DNA of 64,000 nucleotides from Kitasatospora mediocidica KCTC 9733 (GTDB lineage: Bacteria > Actinomycetota > Actinomycetes > Streptomycetales > Streptomycetaceae). This document shows, one piece after another, positions 47,325 through 59,857 of this stretch. Where the stretch lies: assembly GCF_000744225.1 (NCBI RefSeq), contig NZ_JQLN01000004.1:372001-436000 (forward strand), written 5' to 3'. Each line of letters starts with the position of its first letter. Positions within the stretch are counted from its first letter, which is position 1. The notes beneath the pieces were generated by a model. It was not told where the DNA came from and made no database searches. It was given only the letters and a program-made list of their open reading frames with translations. The translations under genes were made by a program, and so were the position numbers.

Positions 47325-47375
47325 GCAGTGTCTGACAATTCGCGTCGGGCCCGGCGGGAATTGTCAGACACGGCC
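47325..47375. repeat. Palindromic repeat, copy B (CTAG-ended element)
   Basis: Stem GTGTCTGACAATTC (47328-47341) with GAATTGTCAGACAC (47358-47371) around a GC core CGTCGGGCCCGGCG. It starts at the CTAG holding the rifM stop codon and ends GACACGGCCCAGG, exactly as copy A near 5.75 kb, in the same orientation relative to the TAG-bearing gene. Confidence 0.8.
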
Positions 47376-47396
47376 CAGGCCCGGAACCCGACCGAT

Positions 47397-47436
47397 TGGA
47401 CGAGGCTCCAACCCTCACGGGCTGGAGCCTCGTCCA
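47397..47436. terminator. Bidirectional terminator
   Basis: TGGACGAGGCTCCA (47397-47410) and TGGAGCCTCGTCCA (47423-47436) form a perfect 14-bp stem with a 12-nt loop between the convergent rifM and SARP genes. Confidence 0.85.
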
Positions 47437-47456
47437 GTCGGGTCACCGATGCCGGT

Positions 47457-49055
47457 TCAGGCACCGATCCGGGTGACGGCCGGCATGCGCACCACGGAAC
47501 GCGGCTGCGGGTGGGCCGCGGCGCGGTGCGGGCGTGCCACCATCGGCGGCCGCCGCTCCGTCGGCTCCGCGAGCGCGGTGGTCACCAGCAGCAGCGGCAC
47601 CGGCAACCCGCAGGCGGCCAGCGCCTCGACCAGGCCGAGCGAGAGTTCGTCGGCCCAGTGCAGATTCTCGATCGCCACCACCAGGGCGCCACGGCCGGCG
47701 AGTTCCTCCAGCAGTCGACGGACCGCCAGCACCTCGCCGCCGACCTCGGTCCACTGGCCGCAGTCGTCCTGGGCGACCAGCGGGAGCAGCTGCGCGCAGG
47801 CCCAGTCCAGCACCTGCCCGGCGCCGAGCAGACCGCGCAGCGCCAGCACCAGCTTCTGCCGGGCGACCTCGTCGGCGTCCGCCTCCTCGATGCCGGCGTG
47901 CGCCCGCACCAGATCGGCGATCGCCGTGGACCGCGCGGCTCGCGTCGGCGGTTCCGCGCTGGCCCGCAGAAACCCGACGCCGCCGGGCAGTTGGGCGAGC
48001 GACTGCGCGAAGTCGGTGATCAACCGGTCCGCCTTCGCCGGTGACTCGCCGAACACCGCGACCGAGTGCGGCCGACCCGAGTCCGCCACCTCCGAGAAGC
48101 GTTGCCGCAGCAGCGCCAACTCGCGCTCACCCTCGCGACCGCCCGGACGCAGCGCCGCGGCCGCGCCGCTGCGCAGCAGCAGGGCTCCGCTCGCCACCTC
48201 GGTCGCCCGGGGCTGCCGGACCCCGCCCCGGTCGCCGCCGGGCCCGCGCGGGGCCGGCACCGAACCGCTGTGGAAGCCCGGACCGGAAGCGGTCAGACCG
48301 AGCGCCGGGTCGTGCTCCAGGATCGCGCGCTCCAGCGCCTGGAGTTCCCGGCTGGGATCCAGGCCGAGCTCCTCCACCAGCGCGTACCGCGTTCTGCGGT
48401 ACACGCCCAGTGCCTCGCTGTGCCGACCGGCCCCGTAGAGCGCGATCATCAGCTGGGCGCACATCCGTTCCCGGGTCGGTTCCGTCGGGACGGTCGTCTC
48501 CAACAGGTCGACCACCCGGTGGTGCCGGCCGACGGCCAGGTGCGCCTCGGCGCAGTCCTCCAGGGCAGCCATCCGGGCGCCCTGCACCGCCGCCAACTGC
48601 GACCAGGCAAAACCCGCCTCCACCAGATCCGCGAGCGCGGGCCCGCGCCAGAGCGCCAGCCCCTGATGGATGACACCGGCCGCGGTGTCGTACGAACCCT
48701 CGGCCAGTGCCGCCCGTCCCGACTCCCAGAGCTGCTGGAACACCAGCAGGTCGAGTTGGTCCGGCGACACCTGCAGCACGTACCCGGGCGCCTGGGTGAC
48801 CAACGAGACCGGATCGCGGCCCTCGTGGTTGGCCCGCAGCGCACCGCGCAGCCCGGCGATGGCGTTGTGCAGCATCTTCCGGGCGGTCAGCGGTGTGTCG
48901 TCCTGCCACAGGGCCCGGATCAGGTGGCTGGCAGGCACCACCTTGTTGGCGTGCAGGAGCAGGAATGCGAGGACGGCCCGCTGGTTGACACCCCGTAACG
49001 GGACGCGCCGGTCCTCCTGTTGTACTTCCAATGGACCAAGCATGTTGAAACGCAA
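47457..49055 (-). CDS. SARP-family pathway regulator with degenerate ATPase domain
   Basis: A 532-residue protein. I chose TTG 49055 because GGGAGG lies five bases upstream and it gives the family start MRFNMLGPLEV; ATG 49043 is the next option. Residues 1-95 form the OmpR-like DNA-binding domain, 100-245 the BTAD tetratricopeptide domain (PDQLDLLVFQQLWESG, YGAGRHSEALGVYRRTRYAL, EELGLDPSRELQALE). Beyond about 330 is an ATPase-like domain with Walker-B-like VVAIENLHWADE but no clear Walker A, so it is shortened and may not hydrolyse ATP. SARPs switch on clusters. Codon 20 is TTA. Confidence 0.9.
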   Translation of the reverse strand: MRFNMLGPLEVQQEDRRVPLRGVNQRAVLAFLLLHANKVVPASHLIRALWQDDTPLTARKMLHNAIAGLRGALRANHEGRDPVSLVTQAPGYVLQVSPDQLDLLVFQQLWESGRAALAEGSYDTAAGVIHQGLALWRGPALADLVEAGFAWSQLAAVQGARMAALEDCAEAHLAVGRHHRVVDLLETTVPTEPTRERMCAQLMIALYGAGRHSEALGVYRRTRYALVEELGLDPSRELQALERAILEHDPALGLTASGPGFHSGSVPAPRGPGGDRGGVRQPRATEVASGALLLRSGAAAALRPGGREGERELALLRQRFSEVADSGRPHSVAVFGESPAKADRLITDFAQSLAQLPGGVGFLRASAEPPTRAARSTAIADLVRAHAGIEEADADEVARQKLVLALRGLLGAGQVLDWACAQLLPLVAQDDCGQWTEVGGEVLAVRRLLEELAGRGALVVAIENLHWADELSLGLVEALAACGLPVPLLLVTTALAEPTERRPPMVARPHRAAAHPQPRSVVRMPAVTRIGA

Positions 49056-49131
49056 CAAGACCTCCCCCGCCTCGAAGCAATGACCTTTGCCGGCGCCGGC
49101 CGGCCTGTGTCGCTCGGCCGGCGCCCGGAGA

Positions 49132-49314
49132 TCAGAGCTGAGCCGGGGTGCTTGCCTGGCGGCCGCCGTCCCAGCCGATGTCGCCCGCCGGCAGAACGAC
49201 CGCGACCTGCGCGACGGGCGCGGCGGCGGCGCCGAGTGTCGCGACAAGCGCTCCTCCGAAAGCACTTGTCACGATTCCTACACAAATAGCACAGAAAATA
49301 CGACGGACAGACAT
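49132..49314 (-). CDS. Small secreted peptide upstream of the SARP
   Basis: A 60-residue protein with a strong ribosome site (AAAAAGGGGG, 8 bases before ATG 49314). Residues 1-34 are a signal peptide or membrane helix (CAICVGIVTSAFGGALVATL); the remainder is PVAQVAVVLPAGDIGWDGGR plus QASTPAQL. It is 76 bp before the SARP gene in the same direction. I do not recognise a family. It could be a signalling peptide, a small lipoprotein-like factor (one Cys pair lies in the hydrophobic part) or a membrane regulator. Confidence 0.7.
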   Translation of the reverse strand: MSVRRIFCAICVGIVTSAFGGALVATLGAAAAPVAQVAVVLPAGDIGWDGGRQASTPAQL

Positions 49315-49427
49315 GTCCGCGCCCCCTTTTTGGAAACCCGCTAAATGTTCACGCCACTCGGAAAACGACCGCTGATCCAGCGGGCCGTGCCTGGCGCTAT
49401 GCCTAGATCCTGATAGCCGGGTACCTC

Positions 49428-49441
49428 TAAGCTCAAGCTTA
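49428..49441. promoter_or_regulatory. Palindromic operator candidate in the regulator promoter
   Basis: TAAGCTCAAGCTTA is a perfect palindrome (6-bp arms, 2-bp centre) 45 bp before the start at 49487 in an AT-rich patch of the 172-bp divergent gap between the small peptide and the TrmB/LuxR-type regulator. Confidence 0.5.
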
Positions 49442-49486
49442 ACAAGGGGTCGTGATCCCGCAATGCGTGAACCCGATGGGGATTTG

Positions 49487-50539
49487 ATGTTGTCTGTCCA
49501 ACCTGATTCGATGAGTCCTACTTTGCCCCTGCTTGATACCGCGAGCCTGCGGCTCTACCAAGCGATGGTGGTCCATGAGCAACTGACCCTGGAGGGGGCT
49601 GCCGAGTCCATCGGCGACCACGAACCAGGCTTAATAAGAACCCGCACCTCGATCGGCCGACTGATGGGCCTGCACCTGGTGGGCGAAGCGGACATCGAGG
49701 GCATTCGGCACTATTATCCGGTCAGCCCGGTCGCCGCCGAGGCGTCGGTGGTCGAGTCGATTCTGCGGGCGGCGAACGAGACCGTTCGACAGATCACCCA
49801 GGCCCGCTCCCGGCTCCGAATGGCGAGCCAGGTGTACGAGGAGCACCGCCAGCCCGACAGCGGCACCCTGACCATCCACTCCGGTCTGGCCGACATCAAT
49901 GGCGCTATCCACCAGAGCGCCCAGGAATGCCGGAGTGAGTTGCTCACATTCCAACCCGGTGGCGGCCGTTCCCGGCAGACGCTCAGCGATTCGCTGCCGC
50001 CGACACTGGCGATGCTGGAGCGCGGTGTGCCGATGCGAACCATCTACCAGCACACCGCACGGTCCTCGGTCGGCACGCAGGACTTCGTCCGGGTGATCCG
50101 CGAGAAAGGCGCCGACGTCCGCACCCTGGACGAGTCGTTCGAGCGGTTGATTATCTTCGATCGCACCGTGGCCTTCATTCCGGGTCGACTGGACCGGCAG
50201 ACCGCGATCGAGATCCGCCAGCCGGGCATCATCGATTTCCTGGCCGGCGTCTTCGAGCGTGCCTGGCTGCGGGCCAAGCCCTTCACCGCGCCGGACCGCA
50301 GCCGGACCACCACCCTCATCTCGGACCAGTTGAGCGTGGCGATCATCCGGCACGTGGTGGCCGGCGACACCGACGCCGTGACGGCGCAGCAACTGGGCAT
50401 CAGCGTGCGCCGCTGCCAGGAGTACATCGCCCGGATCGCCGCCGGCCTCGGCAGCCGCAGTCGGGCTCAACTGGGTTTCCTGGTAGCGCAGTCCGGCCTG
50501 CTCGACGAGCACCCGAGCGAGACCGGGACGGACTGCTGA
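49487..50539 (+). CDS. TrmB/LuxR-type transcriptional regulator
   Basis: A 350-residue regulator. I prefer ATG 49487 (GGGG five bases upstream) over ATG 49463. Residues about 20-75 form a winged-helix TrmB-like domain. Residues 120-275 look like the PLD-like effector domain of TrmB proteins (TFQPGGGRSRQTLSDSLPPT, IRQPGIIDFLAGVFERAWLR). The end (about 290-340) is a LuxR-like helix-turn-helix (VTAQQLGISVRRCQEYIARI). Codons 49-51 are TTA-ATA-AGA, three rare codons in a row, so translation should depend on bldA. It probably controls the AHBA cluster. Confidence 0.85.
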   Translation: MLSVQPDSMSPTLPLLDTASLRLYQAMVVHEQLTLEGAAESIGDHEPGLIRTRTSIGRLMGLHLVGEADIEGIRHYYPVSPVAAEASVVESILRAANETVRQITQARSRLRMASQVYEEHRQPDSGTLTIHSGLADINGAIHQSAQECRSELLTFQPGGGRSRQTLSDSLPPTLAMLERGVPMRTIYQHTARSSVGTQDFVRVIREKGADVRTLDESFERLIIFDRTVAFIPGRLDRQTAIEIRQPGIIDFLAGVFERAWLRAKPFTAPDRSRTTTLISDQLSVAIIRHVVAGDTDAVTAQQLGISVRRCQEYIARIAAGLGSRSRAQLGFLVAQSGLLDEHPSETGTDC

Positions 50540-50853
50540 CCCACTCGGGCCGGCCGGCACCAGCGCGGGGATCGCGCTGGCCCCCGCCCATCGCGATCAG
50601 AACCGCCGACCGCATCGCGGGCGGATGTCGCTGGACCATACGAAGCGGCGAGCCGGCCCGGCAACCCCCTGGCACCCCCCTAACCAGCCCCTCGTACCGC
50701 GATGGGCGACGGATTTCCGGTGGATGGGTGGCCGATTCCGTGGAATTGCTACAGTCCATCCAGTCGCCTGGGTACCAACAATATGCGGACCAGGAAAGTC
50801 GGTTGCCGCCTGTCCGGGCGGCCGTGACCACTGCGGCGGGGGGACACCGGGTC

Positions 50854-54992
<4,139 letters not shown>

Positions 54993-55080
54993 ACCGGGGC
55001 GGCCGGCCGCCCTACCCACAGTCTCCCCGCACCACACCGATCCCACATCGCTTCTCTTGCACGTCCCAACGGGAGGAACC

Positions 55081-56598
55081 ATGCTCAGCCGTAGGTCCCT
55101 GTTCCGCGCCGGCGGCGGGCTCGCGCTCGCCGCCACCGCGCTGGCCGACTCGACCTCATGGAACGCGTCCGCCGCGACCAGCCAGTGGAACATCCTGCGC
55201 TCCCGGCTCCAGGGCACCCTGGTGCTGCCCACCGACAGCGGCTTCGCGGCCGCCAAGCAGCTGCAGCTCGGCCAGTACGACGCGGTCAACCCGCAGGCCG
55301 TCGCGTACTGCCAGAACGCCGACGACGTCCGCACCTGCGTGCTGTTCTCGCAGTACACCGGCACCCCGCTGCGGGTACGCAGCGGCGGCCACAACCTCGC
55401 GGGCTGGTCCACCGGCGACAACGCGCTGATCGTGGACCTGTCCCGGATCAACCAGGCCACCGTCACCGGCTCCACCGTGCAGCTCGGTCCCGGCACCCAG
55501 TCGATCGACGCGCTCAGCCAGCTGAAGCCGTACAACAAGCAGGTCATCGCCGGTACCTGCCCGACGGTCTGCGCCGGCGGGTTCCTGTCCGGCGGTGGAC
55601 TCGGGTGGCAGACCCGCAAGTTCGGGATCGGCGCCGACCACGTGGTGTCCGCCCGGGTGGCCACCTCGGACGGTCGGATCACCTACTGCTCGCCCTTCGT
55701 GGAGCCGGATCTGTACTGGGCGGTCCGCGGCGGCGGTGGCGGCAACTTCGGCATCGTGGTGAACTTCGAGGTCACCCCGATCGACGCACCCGTCCTCACC
55801 GCCTACGAGACGGTCTGGTCCTTCGACAACGCCGCCACCACCATCGCCGCCTGGGAGCACTGGACCGCCAACGCACCGCGTGAGCTGGGCTCCTCGCTGA
55901 TCGTGGTGCCGCCGAACGGCTACTACGGCTACCCGAGCAGCAACCCGCTGGTGCGCATCTACGGCGGCTACCACGGCGTCCAGGCCGACGCCGACGCCCA
56001 GTTGGACCAGCTGGCGCTGGCCGTCGGCGCCAAGCCGCTCAGCCGCACCTCCCAGCAGTTCGGCTTCGCCGACGGCATGCAGTACCTGTACGGCTGCGGC
56101 GACATCACCGAGCTGGCCTGCCACCGGGCCGGCAGCAACCCGGACGCGGTGCTGCCCCGGACCCCGAACCAGCGCCAGAGCTACCGGCTGATCGACCGCC
56201 AGCTCACCACCGCCGACGCCACCGACGTCCTGAACGCCTGGTCGGCGCACCCGGAGCTGCCGTACCGGTTCCTGCAGTCCTTCGCGCTCGGTGGCGCCGC
56301 CAACGACGTGCCCAGCGGGGCCACCGCGTACGTGCACCGCTCGGCGCAGTCGCTGCTCGGCTACCAGGTCGGCTTCCAGGACTCCACCGACGTGCCGGCG
56401 GCGGACGACTGGGCCGCCGCCGGCGCGGCGGCACTGGCGCCGCGGGCCGGCGGCTCGTACATCAACTTCCCCAGCTCGGTGATGAACGGCGACTGGGCCG
56501 CCGACAACTACGGCGACAACTACGCCCGTCTGGTGCAGGTGAAGTACGCGTACGACCCGACTGATCTGTTCCAGCACCCGCAGAGCGTCGGCAGCTGA
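55081..56598 (+). CDS. Tat-exported bicovalent FAD oxidoreductase within the cluster
   Basis: A 505-residue BBE-like enzyme. The twin-arginine start MLSRRSLFRAGGGLALAATA is followed by an Ala-rich cleavage region. H104 in VRSGGHNLAGWS and C160 in GTCPTVCAGG match the two FAD attachment residues; RGGGGGNFGIVVNFEV is the second FAD motif and NYGDNYARLVQVKYAYDPTD the C-terminal BBE segment. Enzymes of this class oxidise alcohols or form C-C/C-N bonds in natural-product paths. It is transcribed with rifH and ends in a strong terminator, so it probably acts late, outside the membrane, on the product. Confidence 0.9.
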   Translation: MLSRRSLFRAGGGLALAATALADSTSWNASAATSQWNILRSRLQGTLVLPTDSGFAAAKQLQLGQYDAVNPQAVAYCQNADDVRTCVLFSQYTGTPLRVRSGGHNLAGWSTGDNALIVDLSRINQATVTGSTVQLGPGTQSIDALSQLKPYNKQVIAGTCPTVCAGGFLSGGGLGWQTRKFGIGADHVVSARVATSDGRITYCSPFVEPDLYWAVRGGGGGNFGIVVNFEVTPIDAPVLTAYETVWSFDNAATTIAAWEHWTANAPRELGSSLIVVPPNGYYGYPSSNPLVRIYGGYHGVQADADAQLDQLALAVGAKPLSRTSQQFGFADGMQYLYGCGDITELACHRAGSNPDAVLPRTPNQRQSYRLIDRQLTTADATDVLNAWSAHPELPYRFLQSFALGGAANDVPSGATAYVHRSAQSLLGYQVGFQDSTDVPAADDWAAAGAAALAPRAGGSYINFPSSVMNGDWAADNYGDNYARLVQVKYAYDPTDLFQHPQSVGS

Positions 56599-56610
56599 CG
56601 CCCGACGCAC

Positions 56611-56649
56611 CGAACGAGGGCCCCGGCGGGTTGCCGGGGCCCTCGTTCG
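56611..56649. terminator. Bidirectional terminator
   Basis: CGAACGAGGGCCCCGGC (56611-56627) pairs perfectly with 56633-56649 around 5 nt, between the convergent oxidase and ROK kinase genes. Confidence 0.9.
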
Positions 56650-56668
56650 CGCTTCGGGAGGCCGCCGC

Positions 56669-57604
56669 TCAGGCGGCCTCGCCCCGGGCCAGCAGCAGGG
56701 CGCCGCGCAGTGAGGAGAGGCCGCCCAGGGCAGCCGCCCGAACCGGCGCGACCGAGTGTCCGGGGCGGGACAACTTCTGGGCCTGGCGGTCGACTTCGGC
56801 CACAAAGCCGGGCAGTCCGTCGGCGAAGCCGCCACCGAGGACGGTGTACGCGGGGTGGGTCAGCTCCCCCACCGAGACGGCGGCCGCCGCCAGCACGGCG
56901 CAACTCTCCTCGACCACGCGTACCGCCCAGTCCAGCCGGTCCGACCAAGCCTGTCGCAGGGTGGCGAAATCCACCTCGGCGGCCGCCTCGACGGCTGCCC
57001 GGCGCAGCGTGGCCGGCCCCGAGGCCAGCGCCTGGACGCAGCCGCGACGCCCGCAGTCGCAGAGCGGACCGGTGCGGTCGACCACCAGATGGCCGATCTC
57101 GCAGGAGCCCCGGCCGGGTCCGGGGTACGGACGCCCGCCCAGCACGATCCCGCCGCCGATGCCGGTGCCCACCCCGAGGTAGACCACGTCCGGGCAGTCC
57201 AGCGCCGCCGCCTCCGCCATGGCGGCCAGGTCGCCGTCGTCGGCGCAGCGGACCTCGGTCCCGGGCAGCACCTCACGCAGTGCGGCGGCCAGGTCCAGGC
57301 CGGTCCAGGAGGGACGGCCGGGCCAGGCGGTCACCCGGCCGACCGGGTCCAGGGTCGCCGGCAGGGCTATCCCCACCCCGGCGAGCGGCCCGTCGAGCCG
57401 GCGGACCAAGGCGTCCAGGTGCTCGGCCAGCACGGCCAGGTCAGCGGCGGGCCCCTCGGGCGGCGGCCAGCGGAATGTGCTCTCCCAGCTCTTCCGGCCG
57501 CCCCCGCCGCCCCCGCCGTCCTGTGCGACCCCGGCCGTCTCGGCCCGCATCGCGACCTTGGTGCCACCGATATCGATTCCCAGAAAAGTGCTATCAGCGT
57601 CCAT
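56669..57604 (-). CDS. rifN: ROK-family sugar kinase, RifN (kanosamine kinase) homologue
   Basis: A 311-residue ROK kinase. The phosphate motif is FLGIDIGGTKVA; DDGDLAAMAEAAAL has the catalytic Asp region; GTGIGGGIVLGGRPYPG and EIGHLVVD follow; the zinc site is CDCGRRGCVQ. RifN phosphorylates kanosamine at C6, which then feeds the aminoshikimate path. It is on the opposite strand to its neighbours and has a Gly-rich loop (GGGGGGG) at about 36-42 that is unusual. Start 57604 is chosen for normal family length. Confidence 0.92.
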   Translation of the reverse strand: MDADSTFLGIDIGGTKVAMRAETAGVAQDGGGGGGGRKSWESTFRWPPPEGPAADLAVLAEHLDALVRRLDGPLAGVGIALPATLDPVGRVTAWPGRPSWTGLDLAAALREVLPGTEVRCADDGDLAAMAEAAALDCPDVVYLGVGTGIGGGIVLGGRPYPGPGRGSCEIGHLVVDRTGPLCDCGRRGCVQALASGPATLRRAAVEAAAEVDFATLRQAWSDRLDWAVRVVEESCAVLAAAAVSVGELTHPAYTVLGGGFADGLPGFVAEVDRQAQKLSRPGHSVAPVRAAALGGLSSLRGALLLARGEAA

Positions 57605-57828
57605 GCTGCGAGAATTCCACAGGCGCCGGGTGTTATTCACCCCAGCGATCCCCCTACTGCCGCCCTAACTTGGCGGCACGGCCGCACTGCCGGGCCGCCC
57701 GCCCGGCACCGCCAGGCCCCCACTATTACGCTGGCAGCCAGCGGAGAGCGCACCTCCGGGGAAATCCCGGAATTCCCGCGCACATTCTGCGGAGAACAAT
57801 CCCTCCTACCATTTCGAGGTGGCTCAAG
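57605..57828. promoter_or_regulatory. Divergent promoter region
   Basis: 224 bp between rifN and the 272-residue protein gene. A tandem copy GTGGCTCAAG/GTGGCTCAAA spans the start of the latter (57819-57838), giving two possible GTG codons in different frames; only the second opens the long frame. Confidence 0.45.
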
Positions 57829-58647
57829 GTGGCTCAAAGCTGGTCGTTCCTCCGTCTGCCGAAACCACTCGGGACCGATACCGAGGACCATGTCGAGCAG
57901 GCGATCTCCAAGGTCGGCCCGGTGCTGGCCGACCGACTGCGCGACAGGGACCCGAGCGTTCTGTGGTCGTTCCAGCGGCTCGCCGACGCACCCGGATCAG
58001 CCCTCGGGCTCTGGTTCCACTCGGCCGATCCGCTGCGCCAGGAGCTGGAGGCGGCGGTGCGCGCGGTCGCCGCCTCGCACGACTGGCCGGTGGCGGCGGA
58101 GCACGGCGGCCGGCCCGCCGACCACCACGACTCGCTGCCGGCCCGTCGGCTGGCCGAGCGGCTCGCCGCGCTCTCCAGCGACTTCGCGCTCGACCTGCTG
58201 CGCGACGGACGGCTCGATGCGGACCGTCAGTTCGAGATGGCGGTCCTGCACCTGGGCAGCCTGGTCAGTCTGGTCCCGGCCCGTGAGCGCGCGAGCTTCC
58301 TGTTCACGCTCTGGCAGCATCGCAGCCAGGCGATGGCTCCGGCCGAGCGGGTCCGGGTGAGCGAGGCGGCGCGCCGGCAGGCCGACGTCATCCCGGTGCT
58401 CCTGGACGGACGGCTGGACAGCGGCGTCTGGGCGGGCTACACCCGCGCGGTCGACGCGATCGTCTCGGATGTGCCGCTCGGCGCGGCCGTCCCCGTCAAC
58501 TTCCTGCTGTTCGAGCACGCTCAGCTCACCCACGACCGGCTCGGCCTGTCGTTGGCCGCCGAGACGCTGGCGGCCAACGCGCTGCGCGGCGCGCTCGCCG
58601 ACGGCCTCCCGCTGACCGCCCCCGCCCCGGCCCTGCAGAGCGCGTGA
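57829..58647 (+). CDS. Unrecognised cluster protein, possibly SpaB_C-like
   Basis: A 272-residue soluble protein from GTG 57829. The start SWSFLRLPKPLGTDTEDHVE, the strand SALGLWFHSADPLRQELEAA, the middle helix FEMAVLHLGSLVSLVPARER and the end NFLLFEHAQLTHDRLGLSLA recall by eye the SpaB_C/thiopeptide-type domain that in lanthipeptide dehydratases removes glutamate. This is a weak likeness. It sits 25 bp before rifG in the same operon, so it should belong to the AHBA product pathway. No cofactor motif is visible. Confidence 0.6.
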   Translation: MAQSWSFLRLPKPLGTDTEDHVEQAISKVGPVLADRLRDRDPSVLWSFQRLADAPGSALGLWFHSADPLRQELEAAVRAVAASHDWPVAAEHGGRPADHHDSLPARRLAERLAALSSDFALDLLRDGRLDADRQFEMAVLHLGSLVSLVPARERASFLFTLWQHRSQAMAPAERVRVSEAARRQADVIPVLLDGRLDSGVWAGYTRAVDAIVSDVPLGAAVPVNFLLFEHAQLTHDRLGLSLAAETLAANALRGALADGLPLTAPAPALQSA

Positions 58648-58672
58648 CCAGGTCGCGTCGAGAGGAGCAATG

Positions 58673-59710
58673 ATGTCCGAGACCGCGCTGCGGCCGCACC
58701 GCACGATCAGGGTCGAACTGGGCGACCGTTCCTACCCGGTGCACATCGGAGCGGGGGTGCGGAACCTGCTGCCCGAGATCGTCGCCGGAAGCGGTGCGAA
58801 ACGTGTGGTCGTGGTCTCGGCCCGGCCGCGCGAGAGCGTCCCCGAGACCGGGGTGGAAACACTCTTCCTGACCGCGCGCGACGGTGAGCAGGACAAGACC
58901 CTGTCCACCGTCGAGGACATGTGCCGGCGCTTCGCCGACTTCCACCTGACCCGCTCCGACCTGGTGGTCTCCTGCGGTGGCGGCACCACCACCGACTCGG
59001 TCGGATTCGCCGCGGCGCTGTTCCACCGCGGCGTCGCGGTGGTGCACCTGCCCACCTCGCTGCTGGCCCAGGTGGACGCCAGCGTGGGGGGCAAGACCGC
59101 GGTCAACCTGCCGCAGGGCAAGAACCTGGTCGGCGCGTACTGGCAGCCGAAGGCGGTGCTCTGCGACACCGACTTCCTCCAGACGCTGCCCCGCGAGGAG
59201 TGGACCAACGGCTTCGGCGAGATCGCCCGCTGCCACTTCATCGGCGCCGGCGACCTGCGCGGGCTGCCGCTGCACGAGCAGATCGGCGCGAGCGTCGCGC
59301 GCAAGGCCTCGATCGTGATGGCCGACGAGCGCGACACCGGCCTGCGTCACCTGCTCAACTACGGCCACACGCTGGGCCACGCGCTGGAGCGGGCCACCGA
59401 CTTCGCGATGCGGCACGGCGAGGGCGTGGCGGTCGGCACGGTCTTCGCGGGCCGGCTGGCCGCCGCCCTGGGCCGCATCGACGAGGCCCGCAGCGCCGAG
59501 CACCTGGAGGTGGTGGCGCACTACGGCCTGCCGACCGCCCTGCCGGCCGGCCCGACGCCCGCCGAACTCGTGGCGTTGATGCGGCTGGACAAGAAGGCGA
59601 CCGACGGTCTCAGCTTCGTCCTGGACTCGGCCCGCGGCCCCGAGCTGGTGCACGCGGTGCCGGAGCGGGTGGTGCTGGAGGTCCTGGAGGCCATGCCGCG
59701 CCGACTCTGA
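58673..59710 (+). CDS. rifG: (Amino)dehydroquinate synthase, RifG homologue
   Basis: A 345-residue NAD- and zinc-dependent cyclase. Motifs are SCGGGTTTDSVGFAAALFHR (nucleotide), LPTSLLAQVDASVGGKTAVN, GFGEIARCHFIGA, and the zinc ligands in LNYGHTLGHALE and RHGEGVAVG. It converts aminoDAHP to 5-amino-5-deoxy-dehydroquinate. In housekeeping AroB the segment reads GFAEVxK; here it is GFGEIAR, as in AHBA-type enzymes. Of two adjacent ATG codons the second (58673) has the better spacing to GAGGAG. Confidence 0.94.
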   Translation: MSETALRPHRTIRVELGDRSYPVHIGAGVRNLLPEIVAGSGAKRVVVVSARPRESVPETGVETLFLTARDGEQDKTLSTVEDMCRRFADFHLTRSDLVVSCGGGTTTDSVGFAAALFHRGVAVVHLPTSLLAQVDASVGGKTAVNLPQGKNLVGAYWQPKAVLCDTDFLQTLPREEWTNGFGEIARCHFIGAGDLRGLPLHEQIGASVARKASIVMADERDTGLRHLLNYGHTLGHALERATDFAMRHGEGVAVGTVFAGRLAAALGRIDEARSAEHLEVVAHYGLPTALPAGPTPAELVALMRLDKKATDGLSFVLDSARGPELVHAVPERVVLEVLEAMPRRL

Positions 59711-59720
59711 GCACCCGGGA

Positions 59721-59769
59721 AACACGATCGCCCTCCGCCACGACCAGGTGGCGGAGGGCGATCGGTGTT
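59721..59769 (+). terminator. Terminator after rifG
   Basis: A stem of CGATCGCCCTCCGCCAC with its complement GTGGCGGAGGGCGATCG and a 6-nt loop, flanked by AACA/TGTT, starts 11 bp after the rifG stop. Confidence 0.88.
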
Positions 59770-59857
59770 TCGGGGACCGGAACCAGGGGTGCTCCGGTCC
59801 CCGAAGAGCAGGGCCCGTACGGCGGATCTCGGGATCAGCGCGCGCGTTGGGCGGACG

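Noticed and set aside
50728..50853. Longer N-terminus for the LAL regulator from GTG 50728
   Set aside because: The family start MLVER..QL is at 50854 and the extra residues are not typical; kept as an alternative only.
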